From Rhodanobacter sp. FDAARGOS 1247 (GTDB lineage: Bacteria; Pseudomonadota; Gammaproteobacteria; Xanthomonadales; Rhodanobacteraceae), in NCBI RefSeq assembly GCF_016889805.1, contig NZ_CP069535.1, positions 1,054,001-1,118,000 on the forward strand: DNA of 64,000 nucleotides. Reading direction: 5' to 3'. The notes under the pieces are model-generated. The model was not told the origin of the DNA. It saw only the letters and a program-made list of their open reading frames with translations, and did not search any database. This document shows positions 37,320-45,996 of the stretch, in pieces (the first letter of the stretch is position 1; each line of letters opens with the position of its first letter). The position numbers and the translations under genes were made by a program.

Positions 37320-37483
37320 GGGAGCGTGGGCGGTAGAAACCAAGTGAGCGAGGCAAAGGGGTTTTGAGTCAGGTTTTTCGATCATTTGAGGCGAATAGCC
37401 GTAGCTATTCAACGAAAGTGAGCGGAAAAGCTGGCCAAAACCACGCAGCCGCAGCCGCTTGTGTTTCTGCCGCCCACGCTCCC
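37320..37483. repeat. 164-base imperfect palindrome (MITE- or large-hairpin-like element)
   Basis: The two 80-base arms are imperfect reverse complements of each other around the loop CGTA (37400-37403). The ends match best: GGGAGCGTGGGCGG at 37320-37333 pairs with CCGCCCACGCTCCC at 37470-37483. GGTTTTG, CAG-TTTT-CG-TCA and GAATAGC/GCTATTC also match inside. There is no transposase frame. It fills most of the lolB-GNAT spacer. Confidence 0.85.
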
Positions 37484-37543
37484 GGGTTAGTCTTTGCGCC
37501 CCTGATCGCCTGCCGATCGTTCGGCGAATTCCGGAACGCAAGC

Positions 37544-38935
37544 ATGTCCTTTTCCATCGCACGCGCTGAACCCGGCCAGGTCGAGGCCTTGTGCGCGATC
37601 GAGCGCAAGGCCGTGCACCTGTTCCGCGGGCATCCGGCGTGGACGAGCTATGCGGCGCTGTCGATGCCGCCGGAACAGCTGTTGCAGGCAATCAGCCGTG
37701 GCCTGGTCTGGGTCGCCCTGGGCGAGGCCGGCGATCCGGTGGGCTTCGTCTGGCTGGACGCGGAGCTGGCACCCGGTGCGATCGGCATCGCCGAGATCGA
37801 CGTGCTGCCGCTCTACGGCCGGCGCGGGATCGGTGCCGCGTTGCTGGAACATGCTTGCGCGTGGGCCCGTTCGGCCGGTTATCGGCGGGTGGACCTGGGC
37901 ACCCTGGCCGACGTGCCGTGGAATGCGCCGTTCTACGCGAAGCACGGTTTTGTCGTGGTCGACAAGCTCGATCCCGCCTTTGCGTTTGCGCGCCAGCGCG
38001 ATCGCGAGAACGGTTTTCCCGACACCTTGCGCGTGTTCATGAGCCGCCCGCTGACACCCCCCGCGCCCGCTGAATGGACGGTGTGGCCGGCGCCGGCCAA
38101 GCTGAACCTGTTCCTGCGCATCGTCGGGCGACGGGCCGATGGCTACCACGAGCTGCAGACCGTGTTCCGCCTGCTCGACTGGGGTGACGAAGTGCGCCTG
38201 CGCGTGCGCGATGACGGCGAGATCCGGCGTGTGCGGGGCATTCCCGGCGTGGCCGAGGCCGACGATCTGGTGGTGCGCGCCGCGCGTCTGTTGCAGCGGC
38301 ACGCCGCGACAAGCCTGGGTGCCGACATCGAGGTGGACAAGCGCATCCCGATGGGCGGCGGCCTGGGCGGCGGCAGCTCGGATGCGGCCACCGTGCTGGT
38401 GGCGCTGAACCAGCTGTGGCGGCTGGGCCTGGACGAGGATGGGCTGGCCGAACTGGGACGCCAGCTGGGCGCCGACGTGCCGGTCTTCGTGCGCGGACGC
38501 TCGGCCTGGGCCGAGGGGGTGGGCGAGCAGCTGACGCCGCTGGCGCTGCCGCCGCGCCACTACGTGGTGCTCGATCCCCATGAGGCAGTGCCGACGGCGG
38601 CGCTGTTTCAAGCGTCTGAATTGACACGAAATGCCCCGCGGGCGACAATTTCATCCTTTGCTTCAGGCGAAACGACGGAAAACGCCTTCGCGCCGGTCGC
38701 GTGCGCGCGGCACCCGCGGGTGGCTGCGGCGCTGGACTGGCTGGACGGTTTCGGCCAGGCGCGACTATCCGGCAGCGGCGGTTGCGTGTTCCTGGAGCTG
38801 CGTTCGATGGAGCGGGCGCAGGCGGTGGCAAGGCAGTGTCCGGTGGCGTTCACGGCGTATGTCGCCGGTGGCGTCGACGTGTCGCCCCTGCTGTCGTCGT
38901 TGAAGCGACATGCCGGTGCGGTGCCTGCGGATTGA
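37544..38935 (+). CDS. ispE: GNAT acetyltransferase fused to 4-diphosphocytidyl-2-C-methyl-D-erythritol kinase (IspE)
   Basis: One open frame of 463 codons encodes two enzymes. Residues 1-165 are a GNAT N-acetyltransferase with the acetyl-CoA loop RRGIGAALLEHACAWA and the C-terminal NAPFYAKHGFVVVDKL. Residues from about 172 are IspE, which phosphorylates CDP-methylerythritol in the MEP isoprenoid pathway. It has PAPAKLNLFLRI (182-193), the GHMP ATP loop PMGGGLGGGSSDAA (269-282) and the C-terminal ARLSGSGGCVFLEL. No stop codon separates the domains. An internal ATG (38039, residue 166) could start a separate IspE, but it has no ribosome binding site. The start at 37544 is the first ATG before GNAT homology; the frame upstream to 37364 lies in the palindrome. 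Confidence 0.88.
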   Translation: MSFSIARAEPGQVEALCAIERKAVHLFRGHPAWTSYAALSMPPEQLLQAISRGLVWVALGEAGDPVGFVWLDAELAPGAIGIAEIDVLPLYGRRGIGAALLEHACAWARSAGYRRVDLGTLADVPWNAPFYAKHGFVVVDKLDPAFAFARQRDRENGFPDTLRVFMSRPLTPPAPAEWTVWPAPAKLNLFLRIVGRRADGYHELQTVFRLLDWGDEVRLRVRDDGEIRRVRGIPGVAEADDLVVRAARLLQRHAATSLGADIEVDKRIPMGGGLGGGSSDAATVLVALNQLWRLGLDEDGLAELGRQLGADVPVFVRGRSAWAEGVGEQLTPLALPPRHYVVLDPHEAVPTAALFQASELTRNAPRATISSFASGETTENAFAPVACARHPRVAAALDWLDGFGQARLSGSGGCVFLELRSMERAQAVARQCPVAFTAYVAGGVDVSPLLSSLKRHAGAVPAD

Positions 38936-38978
38936 TGGAAGCGGACGAAGTTCTGGGATAGACGTATCAAACAAATAC

Positions 38979-39055
38979 TGGGGCGTCGCCAAGCTGGTTA
39001 AGGCACGGGATTTTGATTCCCGCATACGCAGGTTCGAATCCTGCCGCCCCAGCCA
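38979..39055 (+). tRNA. tRNA-Gln (TTG)
   Basis: The acceptor stem TGGGGCG pairs with CGCCCCA, the anticodon loop is TTTTGAT with anticodon TTG, and the T-arm is GGTTCGAATCC. The 3' CCA is encoded. It lies between ispE and prs, the usual place in this group. Confidence 0.96.
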
Positions 39056-39088
39056 TTTCATGATGGCCAAGTTTTCGAGGTAACACCT

Positions 39089-40048
39089 GTGGACACGTCC
39101 ACCCCGATGATGCTGTTTACCGGTAACGCACATCGTGCCCTGGCCGAGGATGTCGCCCATCGCCTGGGCGTGCCGCTGGGCAAGGCGCTGGTCGGCACGT
39201 TCAGCGACGGCGAAGTGCAGATCGAGATCGAGGAGAACGTACGCCGGCAGGAAGTGTTCGTGATCCAGCCGACGGGCGCGCCCAGCGCGGTCAACCTGTT
39301 CGAGCTGCTGGCGCTGACCGACGCGCTGAAGCGCGCCTCCGCGGCCAGTGTCACCGCGGTGATGCCGTACTTCGGCTATGCCCGGCAGGATCGCCGGCCG
39401 CGTTCGGCGCGGGTGCCGATCACCGCCAAGCTGGCCGCCCGCATGATCGGCGCCGCGGGCGTGGACCGGGTACTGACGGTGGATCTGCACGCCGACCAGA
39501 TCCAGGGCTTCTTCGACATGCCGGTCGACAACGTCTACGCCTCGCCAGTGCTGCTGGCCGACATCTGGCGCAGCCACAGCATGGACGACCTGATCGTGGT
39601 CAGCCCGGACGTGGGCGGCGTGGTGCGCGCCCGCGCGATCGCCAAGCGGCTGGACGACGCGGACCTGGCGATCATCGACAAGCGCCGGCCGCGTGCCAAC
39701 GTGTCGACCGTGATGAACATCATCGGCGACGTGGAAGGCAAGACCTGCGTGATGGTCGACGACATCGTCGACACCGCCGGCACGCTGTGCGCGGCTGCTG
39801 CTGCCCTCAAGGAGCGCGGCGCCCGCAAGGTGGTGGCCTACTGCGTGCACCCGGTGCTGTCGGGCGCGGCGATCAGCAACATCGAAGGCTCCCAGCTCGA
39901 CCAGCTGGTGGTCACCAACACCTTGCCGCTGCGCCCTGAAGCCAAGGCCTGCGCCAAGATCCGCCAGCTCTCGGTCGCCGAGCTGCTGGCCGAAACCATT
40001 CGCCGCATCGCCTTCGGCGAGTCGGTGAGTTCGCTGTACGTGGATTGA
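39089..40048 (+). CDS. prs: Ribose-phosphate pyrophosphokinase
   Basis: The 319-residue enzyme makes PRPP from ribose 5-phosphate and ATP for nucleotide, histidine and tryptophan synthesis. Visible motifs are [23 protein letters not shown], the ATP-binding [22 protein letters not shown], the catalytic [17 protein letters not shown], and the PRPP loop [13 protein letters not shown]. The GTG at 39089 is well supported by GAGGTAA seven bases upstream. It follows tRNA-Gln by 33 bases, possibly on one transcript. Confidence 0.97.
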   Translation: MDTSTPMMLFTGNAHRALAEDVAHRLGVPLGKALVGTFSDGEVQIEIEENVRRQEVFVIQPTGAPSAVNLFELLALTDALKRASAASVTAVMPYFGYARQDRRPRSARVPITAKLAARMIGAAGVDRVLTVDLHADQIQGFFDMPVDNVYASPVLLADIWRSHSMDDLIVVSPDVGGVVRARAIAKRLDDADLAIIDKRRPRANVSTVMNIIGDVEGKTCVMVDDIVDTAGTLCAAAAALKERGARKVVAYCVHPVLSGAAISNIEGSQLDQLVVTNTLPLRPEAKACAKIRQLSVAELLAETIRRIAFGESVSSLYVD

Positions 40049-40051
40049 GAT

Positions 40052-40187
40052 TTGAAAGTCCGTCCAGGATGGACGGTCTTGATCTTGCTTTTCGCGGTAT
40101 GGACGCCGCGTGGAAGAAATTGAAAGTCCGCCCCGGATGGGCGGTTTTGACGTCAGCTTTTCGCGGCATGGATGCCGCGTGAAATAA
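40052..40187. repeat. Two tandem 68-base repeats in the rplY leader
   Basis: The units 40052-40119 and 40120-40187 each start TTGAAAGTCCG and contain two hairpins: GTCCGTCC/GGACGG (GTCCGCCCC/GGGCGG in unit 2) and CGCGG/CCGCG around TATGGACG or CATGGATG. Several stem differences are compensatory, such as TCC/GGA becoming CCC/GGG, so the paired structure is conserved. Confidence 0.85.
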
Positions 40188-40257
40188 CGTCTTCCCTGGT
40201 CGCGGGGAAGTCACTCAGCCGCCGCGAGGCGGCAAACACAAACCAGGTAGTAATGAA

Positions 40258-40953
40258 ATGACCAAGACTCATGAAATCAAGGCGCAGAGCCGCAAGGACG
40301 AGGGGAAAGGTGCGAGCCGCCGCCTGCGTCATGCCGCTTTCGTGCCTGCCGTTGTCTACGGCGCCGGCCAGCCGCCGGAAAGCATCCAGATCGAACACAA
40401 CACCGTCCTGCTCGCCGCCAAGAACGAGTGGTTCTTCTCCTCGGTGCTCGACCTGAACGTCGACGGCAAGGTGCAGAAGGTGCTGGTGCGCGACTGGCAG
40501 AAGCATCCGTTCAAGCAGCTGATGATGCACATGGACTTCCTGCGCATCGACGAGAACGCCAAGCTGCGCGCCAACGTGCCGCTGCACTTCCTGAACCAGG
40601 AAAAGTCGCCCGCGGGCAAGACCTCCGGCGTGGTGATCTCGCACAACCTGACCGAAGTGGAAGTCAGCTGCCTGCCGAAGGACCTGCCTGCCTACATCGA
40701 GCTGGACCTGGGCGAGCTGGTGGCCGGCGACATCATCCACCTGTCGCAGCTGAAGCTGCCGGCAAACGTGGAGTTGCCCGCGCTGCAGCTGGGCGAGGCG
40801 CATGACGCTGCCGTGGTCACGGTGAACGTGGTCAAGGAAAGCGCTGCGGACGCCGCCGAAGACGCTGCCGCCGAGGCCGAGGCCGAAGCGAACAAGGCCG
40901 CCGCGGCCAAGTCTGCCAAGGCTCCCGCCAAGCCGGCTGGCGACAAGAAGTAA
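40258..40953 (+). CDS. rplY: 50S ribosomal protein L25/general stress protein Ctc
   Basis: The 231-residue protein is the long (Ctc-type) L25, which binds 5S rRNA. The N-terminal L25 domain shows EIKAQSRKDEGKGASRRLRHAAFVPAVVYG and the C-terminal TL5-like domain ends near residue 200. An Ala/Glu/Lys-rich tail (AAEAEAEANKAAAAKSAKAPAKPAG) follows and is probably disordered. It lies between prs and pth in the conserved prs-rplY-pth-ychF order. A GATCCCGCG/CGCGGGATC hairpin after the gene (40962-40989) lacks a T-run. Confidence 0.96.
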   Translation: MTKTHEIKAQSRKDEGKGASRRLRHAAFVPAVVYGAGQPPESIQIEHNTVLLAAKNEWFFSSVLDLNVDGKVQKVLVRDWQKHPFKQLMMHMDFLRIDENAKLRANVPLHFLNQEKSPAGKTSGVVISHNLTEVEVSCLPKDLPAYIELDLGELVAGDIIHLSQLKLPANVELPALQLGEAHDAAVVTVNVVKESAADAAEDAAAEAEAEANKAAAAKSAKAPAKPAGDKK

Positions 40954-41004
40954 GTCGTGTGATCCCGCGTCCGTGAGGGCGCGGGATCATGTGGCTGGTC
41001 GCTC

Positions 41005-41589
41005 ATGGCTGGTTTGCGACTCATCGTCGGACTGGGCAACCCCGGTGCCGAATACCTCAGAACCCGGCACAACGCCGGGTTCTGGCTAGTTGACGCCCTC
41101 GCCAGCGGGCAGGGCGAGCGTTTCGCCTTCGACGGCAAGCTGCACGGCGAGAGTTGCCGGGTGCGCCTCGGCGGCGAACCGGTCTGGCTGCTGAAGCCGG
41201 CCACCTTCATGAACAAGAGCGGCATCGCCGTGGTTTCGGCGCTGCGCTACTACAAGATCGAACCCGAACAATGTCTGGTCGCGCACGACGACCTGGATCT
41301 TCCTGCGGGCACCGTGCGGATGAAATTCGACGGCGGCCACGGTGGCCAGAACGGCCTGCGCGACATCATGGCCCATCTCGGCCACGGCAAGTTCCATCGC
41401 CTGCGCGTGGGCATCGGTCATCCCGGCCACCGCGACCAGGTCACGCCCTGGGTACTGGGCCGGCCGTCGGCCACGGACGAGGACGCGATCCTCGACGGCA
41501 TCGCCCGCTCCCTGGACGTGCTGCCGCTGGCGGTGGAAGGCCAGTTCGAGAAGGCAATGAAGCAGTTGCATACGAATAGCCGGGAATAG
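41005..41589 (+). CDS. pth: Peptidyl-tRNA hydrolase
   Basis: The 194-residue enzyme releases tRNA from prematurely dropped peptidyl-tRNAs. The catalytic His22 is in [11 protein letters not shown], with Asn12 (GLGNPG), Asn70 ([10 protein letters not shown]), Asp95 (HDDLDLPAG) and Asn116 (GGQNGLRD) in their conserved positions. Length is typical. It is upstream of ychF, separated by an inverted repeat. Confidence 0.97.
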   Translation: MAGLRLIVGLGNPGAEYLRTRHNAGFWLVDALASGQGERFAFDGKLHGESCRVRLGGEPVWLLKPATFMNKSGIAVVSALRYYKIEPEQCLVAHDDLDLPAGTVRMKFDGGHGGQNGLRDIMAHLGHGKFHRLRVGIGHPGHRDQVTPWVLGRPSATDEDAILDGIARSLDVLPLAVEGQFEKAMKQLHTNSRE

Positions 41590-41671
41590 GGAATGGGGAA
41601 TCGGGAATGGTCAAAAGCCAAAGCCCGATTCCTGCTTCTCCTATTCCCGATTCCCCATTCCCTATTCCCGG
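41580..41671. repeat. GGGAATCGGGAAT-type inverted repeat, copy A
   Basis: GGGAATAGGGAATGGGGAAT and CGGGAATGG at the left are answered by CCTATTCCCGATTCCCCATT and CCCTATTCCCGG at the right, giving a stem of about 30 bases around a short loop (AAAAGCCAAAGC). The left arm overlaps the last codons of pth. Similar elements lie at 55067-55159, 59111-59198 and 63457-63536. Confidence 0.85.
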
Positions 41672-41681
41672 AATCACATCC

Positions 41682-42770
41682 ATGGGCATCAAATGCGGCA
41701 TCGTCGGTCTGCCCAATGTCGGCAAGTCCACCCTGTTCAACGCGCTGACCAAGGCGGGCATCGCGGCGGCGAATTTTCCGTTCTGCACGATCGAGCCGAA
41801 CGTCGGCGTGGTGCCGGTGCCGGACCCGCGGCTGAATGCGCTGTCCGGGATCGTCAACCCGCAGAGGGTGATTCCGACCGCGGTGGAGTTCGTCGACATC
41901 GCCGGCCTGGTGGCTGGCGCGTCGAAGGGCGAGGGCCTGGGCAACAAGTTCCTGGCGCACATCCGCGAGGTCGATGCGATCGCCCACGTGGTGCGCTGCT
42001 TCGAGGGTGACGTGATCCACGTGGCCGGCAAGGTCGATCCGATCGCCGACATCGAGACGATCGACACCGAGCTGGCGCTGGCCGACCTGGAGTCGGTGGA
42101 CAAGGCGCTGAACCGCGCCGAGCGCGCGGCCAAGGCGAACGACAAGGAAGCGCTGGCGCGCAAGCCGGTGCTGCAGAAATTGTCGGCCGGCCTCAACGAA
42201 GGCAAGTCCGCACGCAGCCTGGGCCTGGACGAGGAAGAGAAGGCGCTGGTGCGCGACCTGTTCCTGCTGACCCTGAAGCCGCTGATGTACATCGCCAACG
42301 TTCCCGACGACGGCTTCGAGAACAACCCGCTGCTCGATGCCGTGCGCGAGCGCGCCGCCACCGAGGGTGCCGAGGTGGTGCCGGTGTGCGCCGCGATCGA
42401 GGAAGAGATGGCGCAGCTCGACGACGCCGACCGCGACGAGTTCCTGAAGGACATGGGCCTGGACGAGCCGGGCCTGAACCGGGTGATCCGCGCGGGTTAC
42501 AAATTGCTCGACCTGCAGACCTATTTCACCGCCGGCGTGAAGGAAGTGCGCGCCTGGCAGTTGCGCCGCGGCTCCAGCGCGCCGCAGGCGGCGGGCGTGA
42601 TCCACAGCGATTTCGAGAAGGGCTTCATCCGCGCCGAGACGATCAGCTACGACGACTTCATCCAGTACAAGGGTGAAGCCGGCGCCGCCGCAGCTGGCCG
42701 ACTGCGTAAGGAAGGCAAGGAATACATCGTCAAGGACGGCGACGTGCTGCACTTCCTGTTCAACGTCTGA
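41682..42770 (+). CDS. ychF: Redox-regulated ATPase YchF (OLA1/Obg family)
   Basis: The 362-residue P-loop protein binds ribosomes and prefers ATP over GTP. It has the P-loop [14 protein letters not shown] (residues 8-21), switch motif [28 protein letters not shown] (G3), the changed G4-type NVPDD region that relaxes guanine specificity, and a C-terminal TGS domain ([29 protein letters not shown]). The ATG at 41682 is the family start. It ends in the shared terminator at 42792-42820. Confidence 0.97.
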   Translation: MGIKCGIVGLPNVGKSTLFNALTKAGIAAANFPFCTIEPNVGVVPVPDPRLNALSGIVNPQRVIPTAVEFVDIAGLVAGASKGEGLGNKFLAHIREVDAIAHVVRCFEGDVIHVAGKVDPIADIETIDTELALADLESVDKALNRAERAAKANDKEALARKPVLQKLSAGLNEGKSARSLGLDEEEKALVRDLFLLTLKPLMYIANVPDDGFENNPLLDAVRERAATEGAEVVPVCAAIEEEMAQLDDADRDEFLKDMGLDEPGLNRVIRAGYKLLDLQTYFTAGVKEVRAWQLRRGSSAPQAAGVIHSDFEKGFIRAETISYDDFIQYKGEAGAAAAGRLRKEGKEYIVKDGDVLHFLFNV

Positions 42771-42791
42771 CGCGGTTCCATCCGTCGCGAA

Positions 42792-42820
42792 AACAGCGCA
42801 CTCCGGTGCGCTGTTTTTTT
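42792..42820. terminator. Bidirectional terminator between ychF and the TonB receptor gene
   Basis: AACAGCGCAC and GTGCGCTGTT form a perfect stem with a TCCG loop, flanked by A-rich sequence on the left and seven T residues on the right. It can serve both convergent genes. Confidence 0.92.
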
Positions 42821-42827
42821 GTGCGGT

Positions 42828-45800
42828 TCAGAGCGCGCTGCCGCCAAGCTTCCAGGTGAACTGCAGGAAGTAGCTGCGGCCGGCGGCGTCGAACCAGGAC
42901 ACGTCGTAATACGGATAGGCGGTGTAGCTGGGATCGCGCGGCGGCAGCTTGTCGAACAGGTTGTCGACGGCAAGCGACAGTTGCGCGTGGTCGCTGAACT
43001 TGTATTGCAGCGTGGCGTTGTAGCGATAGGTGGCGTGCGCCCAGGCGGCCTCGCCGGCGTCGGTGTCGACGATCTGGTCGTAGGAGTCGGAGTTCGGCAG
43101 TCGGCCCAGGCGTGAGCCGAACAGCGTCGCCGACCAGGCCTTGCGTTCCCACGACACGCTCGCGCTGGTCTTCTCGCGGGGAATGTCGAAGCCGCTGTTG
43201 ACGGCCAGCTCGTCCAGGGTCGGGTCGCCCGGGTATTGCTGGAACAGGTGGTTGCGCGTCCAGGTGTAGTTGCCGCTGAAGCGGAACGTGCCGATCGCGG
43301 TTTCCAGCTTGTAATGGCTGCTGACGTCGACGCCGCTGGTGCGCTCGTTGGCGACGTTGATCGGGTTGACGAAGATGCCGTACAGGCCGCCCGGGTCGAC
43401 CGCGCTGTCCGCCGGGTAGCGGTTCACCCGCGCTATCGCGTCGATGCAGCTGGGCGAATTCGCATCCACCGCGTTGCCGTTCACGTCGCTGCCGATGCGG
43501 CAGCTGGCTTCCAGTTGCAGGATGCGGTCGGTGCTGAGGTCCTGCACCTGGTTCTGCATGCGGATGTTGAAGTAGTCGACCGAGAAGTCCAGGTTCGGCG
43601 TGGGCGACCAGACGAAGCCGCCGGTCCACGAGGTGCTGGTTTCGGAGTCCAGGTCGCGATTGCCCTGGCGTGTGCGGATCAGGCCCTGGTCGGAATACGA
43701 GCAGTCGGTGATGTCCTCGTCCGGCTCTTCGGTGCGGCACAGGTAGTAGTCGTTGCCCGAAGTCTCGTCGTTGCCGATGCCGGAGTAGACGTAGTGCAGG
43801 TCCGGCGCGCGAAATGCGGTGCCGTAGGAGCCGCGCACCAGCAGGGTATCCAGCGGGCGCCATTCCAGGCCGGTGCTCCAGGTCAGCTTGCCGGTCTTGT
43901 GGCCGGAGAAGCGGTACTGGTCATAGCGACCGGCCACGCTCCAGTTGAGCGAATCCAGCAGCGGCATGCGCAGCTCGCCGGCGGCGGCCCAGCGGTTGCG
44001 GCTGCCGTGGCCGTCGGAGTCCTTCCAGCTGTAGTAGTAATACTGGGTGGCCAGCGGGTCGGGCTTGAGGTCGTAGGACTGGTTGCCGTACTCGACCACG
44101 CCGGCAAAACCGGCTGGCCCGGCCGGCAGGCTGAACAGCTCGGTGTTGGTCAGGGTGAACGCCAGCGTGTCGCTGCGCGACTCGGGGTGGTAGTTGGTGC
44201 GTGCGGTGATCGAGTCGTATTCGGCGCGGCTCAGCGGCGTGTACAGGCGGCTCGGGTCGGCGTCGAAGATCGGCAGGCCGCTGTCGGCGTCCACGCCGAG
44301 CTGCGGGCCGAGGTAGAGGTCATTCGCCTTCGAGGCGACGGTCTGCGGCCAGCTGATCAGCGCCTTGTACTGCGAGTGGCTCAGCGAGGCCTCGTAATCC
44401 CAGGCCTGGCCGAACGTGCCCTTGAGGCCGGTGGTGAGGCTGAAGGTCTTCTGGGTGTTCTCGATCATGCCGCGGCCGAGGCCGCCCATTTCCTCGGGCG
44501 TGAACTGGCGATACCAGTTCTCGATGCCGCCGCTGTGCGCGTTGTAGAAGTAGCCGTCCTCGTTGCCGTCGGGCGCCTGGTAGTTCCACTGCTCGACGTC
44601 GCGGAACAGCTCGACCTTGCTCCAGCCCAGCTGCATGTCGCCGAACCAGCTCAGGTTGTCGTTGATCTTCAGGTTGGCCGAGGTGTAGGTGTTGATGCCG
44701 CGGCGCTGGCTGAGGATGGTGCCGTAGCCGATCGACTCCGCGCTGCCGCAGAAATTGCCGTAGCGCGGACGATTCGCGTACACCGTGGTGCCGCCGTTGA
44801 GGTAGCCCAGCGCATCGCAGGTGGCCTGGCCCGGATCGATGTAGTCGTCGTTCCAGTCGCCGTTGAGGAAGGTGCGCCGCGGTACCTGCGAGCGTTCGGT
44901 GGGCGCGTCGGCGGTGGAATCCTGGATCTTCCGGTCATAGGCCCACAGCGGCTTCTGGTCGATCAGCTCGGCGCCGAATACCAGGTTGAAATCGTCGTGC
45001 GAGAAGCCGGTGGAAAAGTTGAGCTTGGTCGAGGCGCCGCCGCCGCGGGTGGTGTCGCCGTAGCGCAGGTCGATGGTGGTGCCGTCGGCGTGGTCCTTCA
45101 GGATGAAGTTCACCACGCCGGAGATCGCGTCCGAACCGTAGACCGCCGAGGCGCTGCCGGTGAGCACCTCGATGCGGTCGATCATGCCGATCGGGATGTT
45201 GGAGACATCGGTGAAGTTGCTGCGGCCCTTGAACGGCATCGGAAAGTCGGCGATGCGGCGGCCGTTGACCAGCACCAGGGTGTGGTTGGGGCCGAGTCCG
45301 CGCAGGTCGACTTCCTCGGCGCCGGGCGAGAAATCGGCACCGCTGGAGGACTGCTGGCTCTGCGTTTCGCCGCTGTTCTGGGTGATCGCGCGCATCACGT
45401 CGGGCACGCTGGCGAAACCGCTGGCCTTGATGTCGTTGGCGGTGATCACGGTGACCGGCGCCGGCCCTTCGACCTGGGCGCGGGGGATGCGCGAGCCGGT
45501 GACCTGGACTTCGTCCAGCCGGGTGGCTTCCTGCGGGTCCGCGCTCGCGCCGCTGCGACTGCTGGCCGGCGTGGCCGACGAAGCCGGCCGAACCGATTGG
45601 CTGGCGCCCTTCACGATGACGACGGCGCCGGAGTCGTCGCGGTGAACGGTGAAGCCGGTGCCGGCGAGCAGGCGATCCAGCGCCTGGTCGGCCGACAGCG
45701 CGCCATGCACGCCGCTGGTGCGCAGGCCCTTCAGCTGATCCGCCTGATAGATGAACTGGGCGCCGGACTGGCGCGCCAGGCTGTCCAGGGCGGTGACCAG

Positions 45801-45908
45801 CTCACCGGCGGGAATGTCGATCTGCCGGACCGCATTGCCCTGGGCCGAGGCGAAGGCCGACACCGAACAGGCCATCACGAACAGCATGCCGCGTAGCGAA
45901 CGAACCAT
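42828..45908 (-). CDS. TonB-dependent receptor with STN signalling domain
   Basis: The 1026-residue outer-membrane receptor has a signal peptide (to about residue 22) and an STN domain (DIPAGELVTALDSLARQSGAQFIYQADQLKG and ALDRLLAGTGFTVHRDDSGAVVI). A TonB-box-like stretch and plug domain (QVTGSRIPR, GLGPNHTLVLVNGRRIA, IGMIDRIEVLTGSASAVYGSDAISGVVNFI) lead into a beta-barrel ending in GRSYFLQFTWKLGGSAL. The STN domain signals ligand binding to the FecR-like protein encoded just upstream. The ATG at 45908 has GAGGTGA before it. The ligand is unknown; the large barrel and the divergent secreted peptidase suggest a peptide or polymer breakdown product rather than a siderophore, which is inference. 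Confidence 0.93.
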   Translation of the reverse strand: MVRSLRGMLFVMACSVSAFASAQGNAVRQIDIPAGELVTALDSLARQSGAQFIYQADQLKGLRTSGVHGALSADQALDRLLAGTGFTVHRDDSGAVVIVKGASQSVRPASSATPASSRSGASADPQEATRLDEVQVTGSRIPRAQVEGPAPVTVITANDIKASGFASVPDVMRAITQNSGETQSQQSSSGADFSPGAEEVDLRGLGPNHTLVLVNGRRIADFPMPFKGRSNFTDVSNIPIGMIDRIEVLTGSASAVYGSDAISGVVNFILKDHADGTTIDLRYGDTTRGGGASTKLNFSTGFSHDDFNLVFGAELIDQKPLWAYDRKIQDSTADAPTERSQVPRRTFLNGDWNDDYIDPGQATCDALGYLNGGTTVYANRPRYGNFCGSAESIGYGTILSQRRGINTYTSANLKINDNLSWFGDMQLGWSKVELFRDVEQWNYQAPDGNEDGYFYNAHSGGIENWYRQFTPEEMGGLGRGMIENTQKTFSLTTGLKGTFGQAWDYEASLSHSQYKALISWPQTVASKANDLYLGPQLGVDADSGLPIFDADPSRLYTPLSRAEYDSITARTNYHPESRSDTLAFTLTNTELFSLPAGPAGFAGVVEYGNQSYDLKPDPLATQYYYYSWKDSDGHGSRNRWAAAGELRMPLLDSLNWSVAGRYDQYRFSGHKTGKLTWSTGLEWRPLDTLLVRGSYGTAFRAPDLHYVYSGIGNDETSGNDYYLCRTEEPDEDITDCSYSDQGLIRTRQGNRDLDSETSTSWTGGFVWSPTPNLDFSVDYFNIRMQNQVQDLSTDRILQLEASCRIGSDVNGNAVDANSPSCIDAIARVNRYPADSAVDPGGLYGIFVNPINVANERTSGVDVSSHYKLETAIGTFRFSGNYTWTRNHLFQQYPGDPTLDELAVNSGFDIPREKTSASVSWERKAWSATLFGSRLGRLPNSDSYDQIVDTDAGEAAWAHATYRYNATLQYKFSDHAQLSLAVDNLFDKLPPRDPSYTAYPYYDVSWFDAAGRSYFLQFTWKLGGSAL

Positions 45909-45996
45909 GGTCACCTCTCCCCAGGTGGGCGCACGCGATGCGCGCCATGTGAAAGCCGGGACGAACGGCTGCGGCAAATCCCCCCTCGCGCGAACC

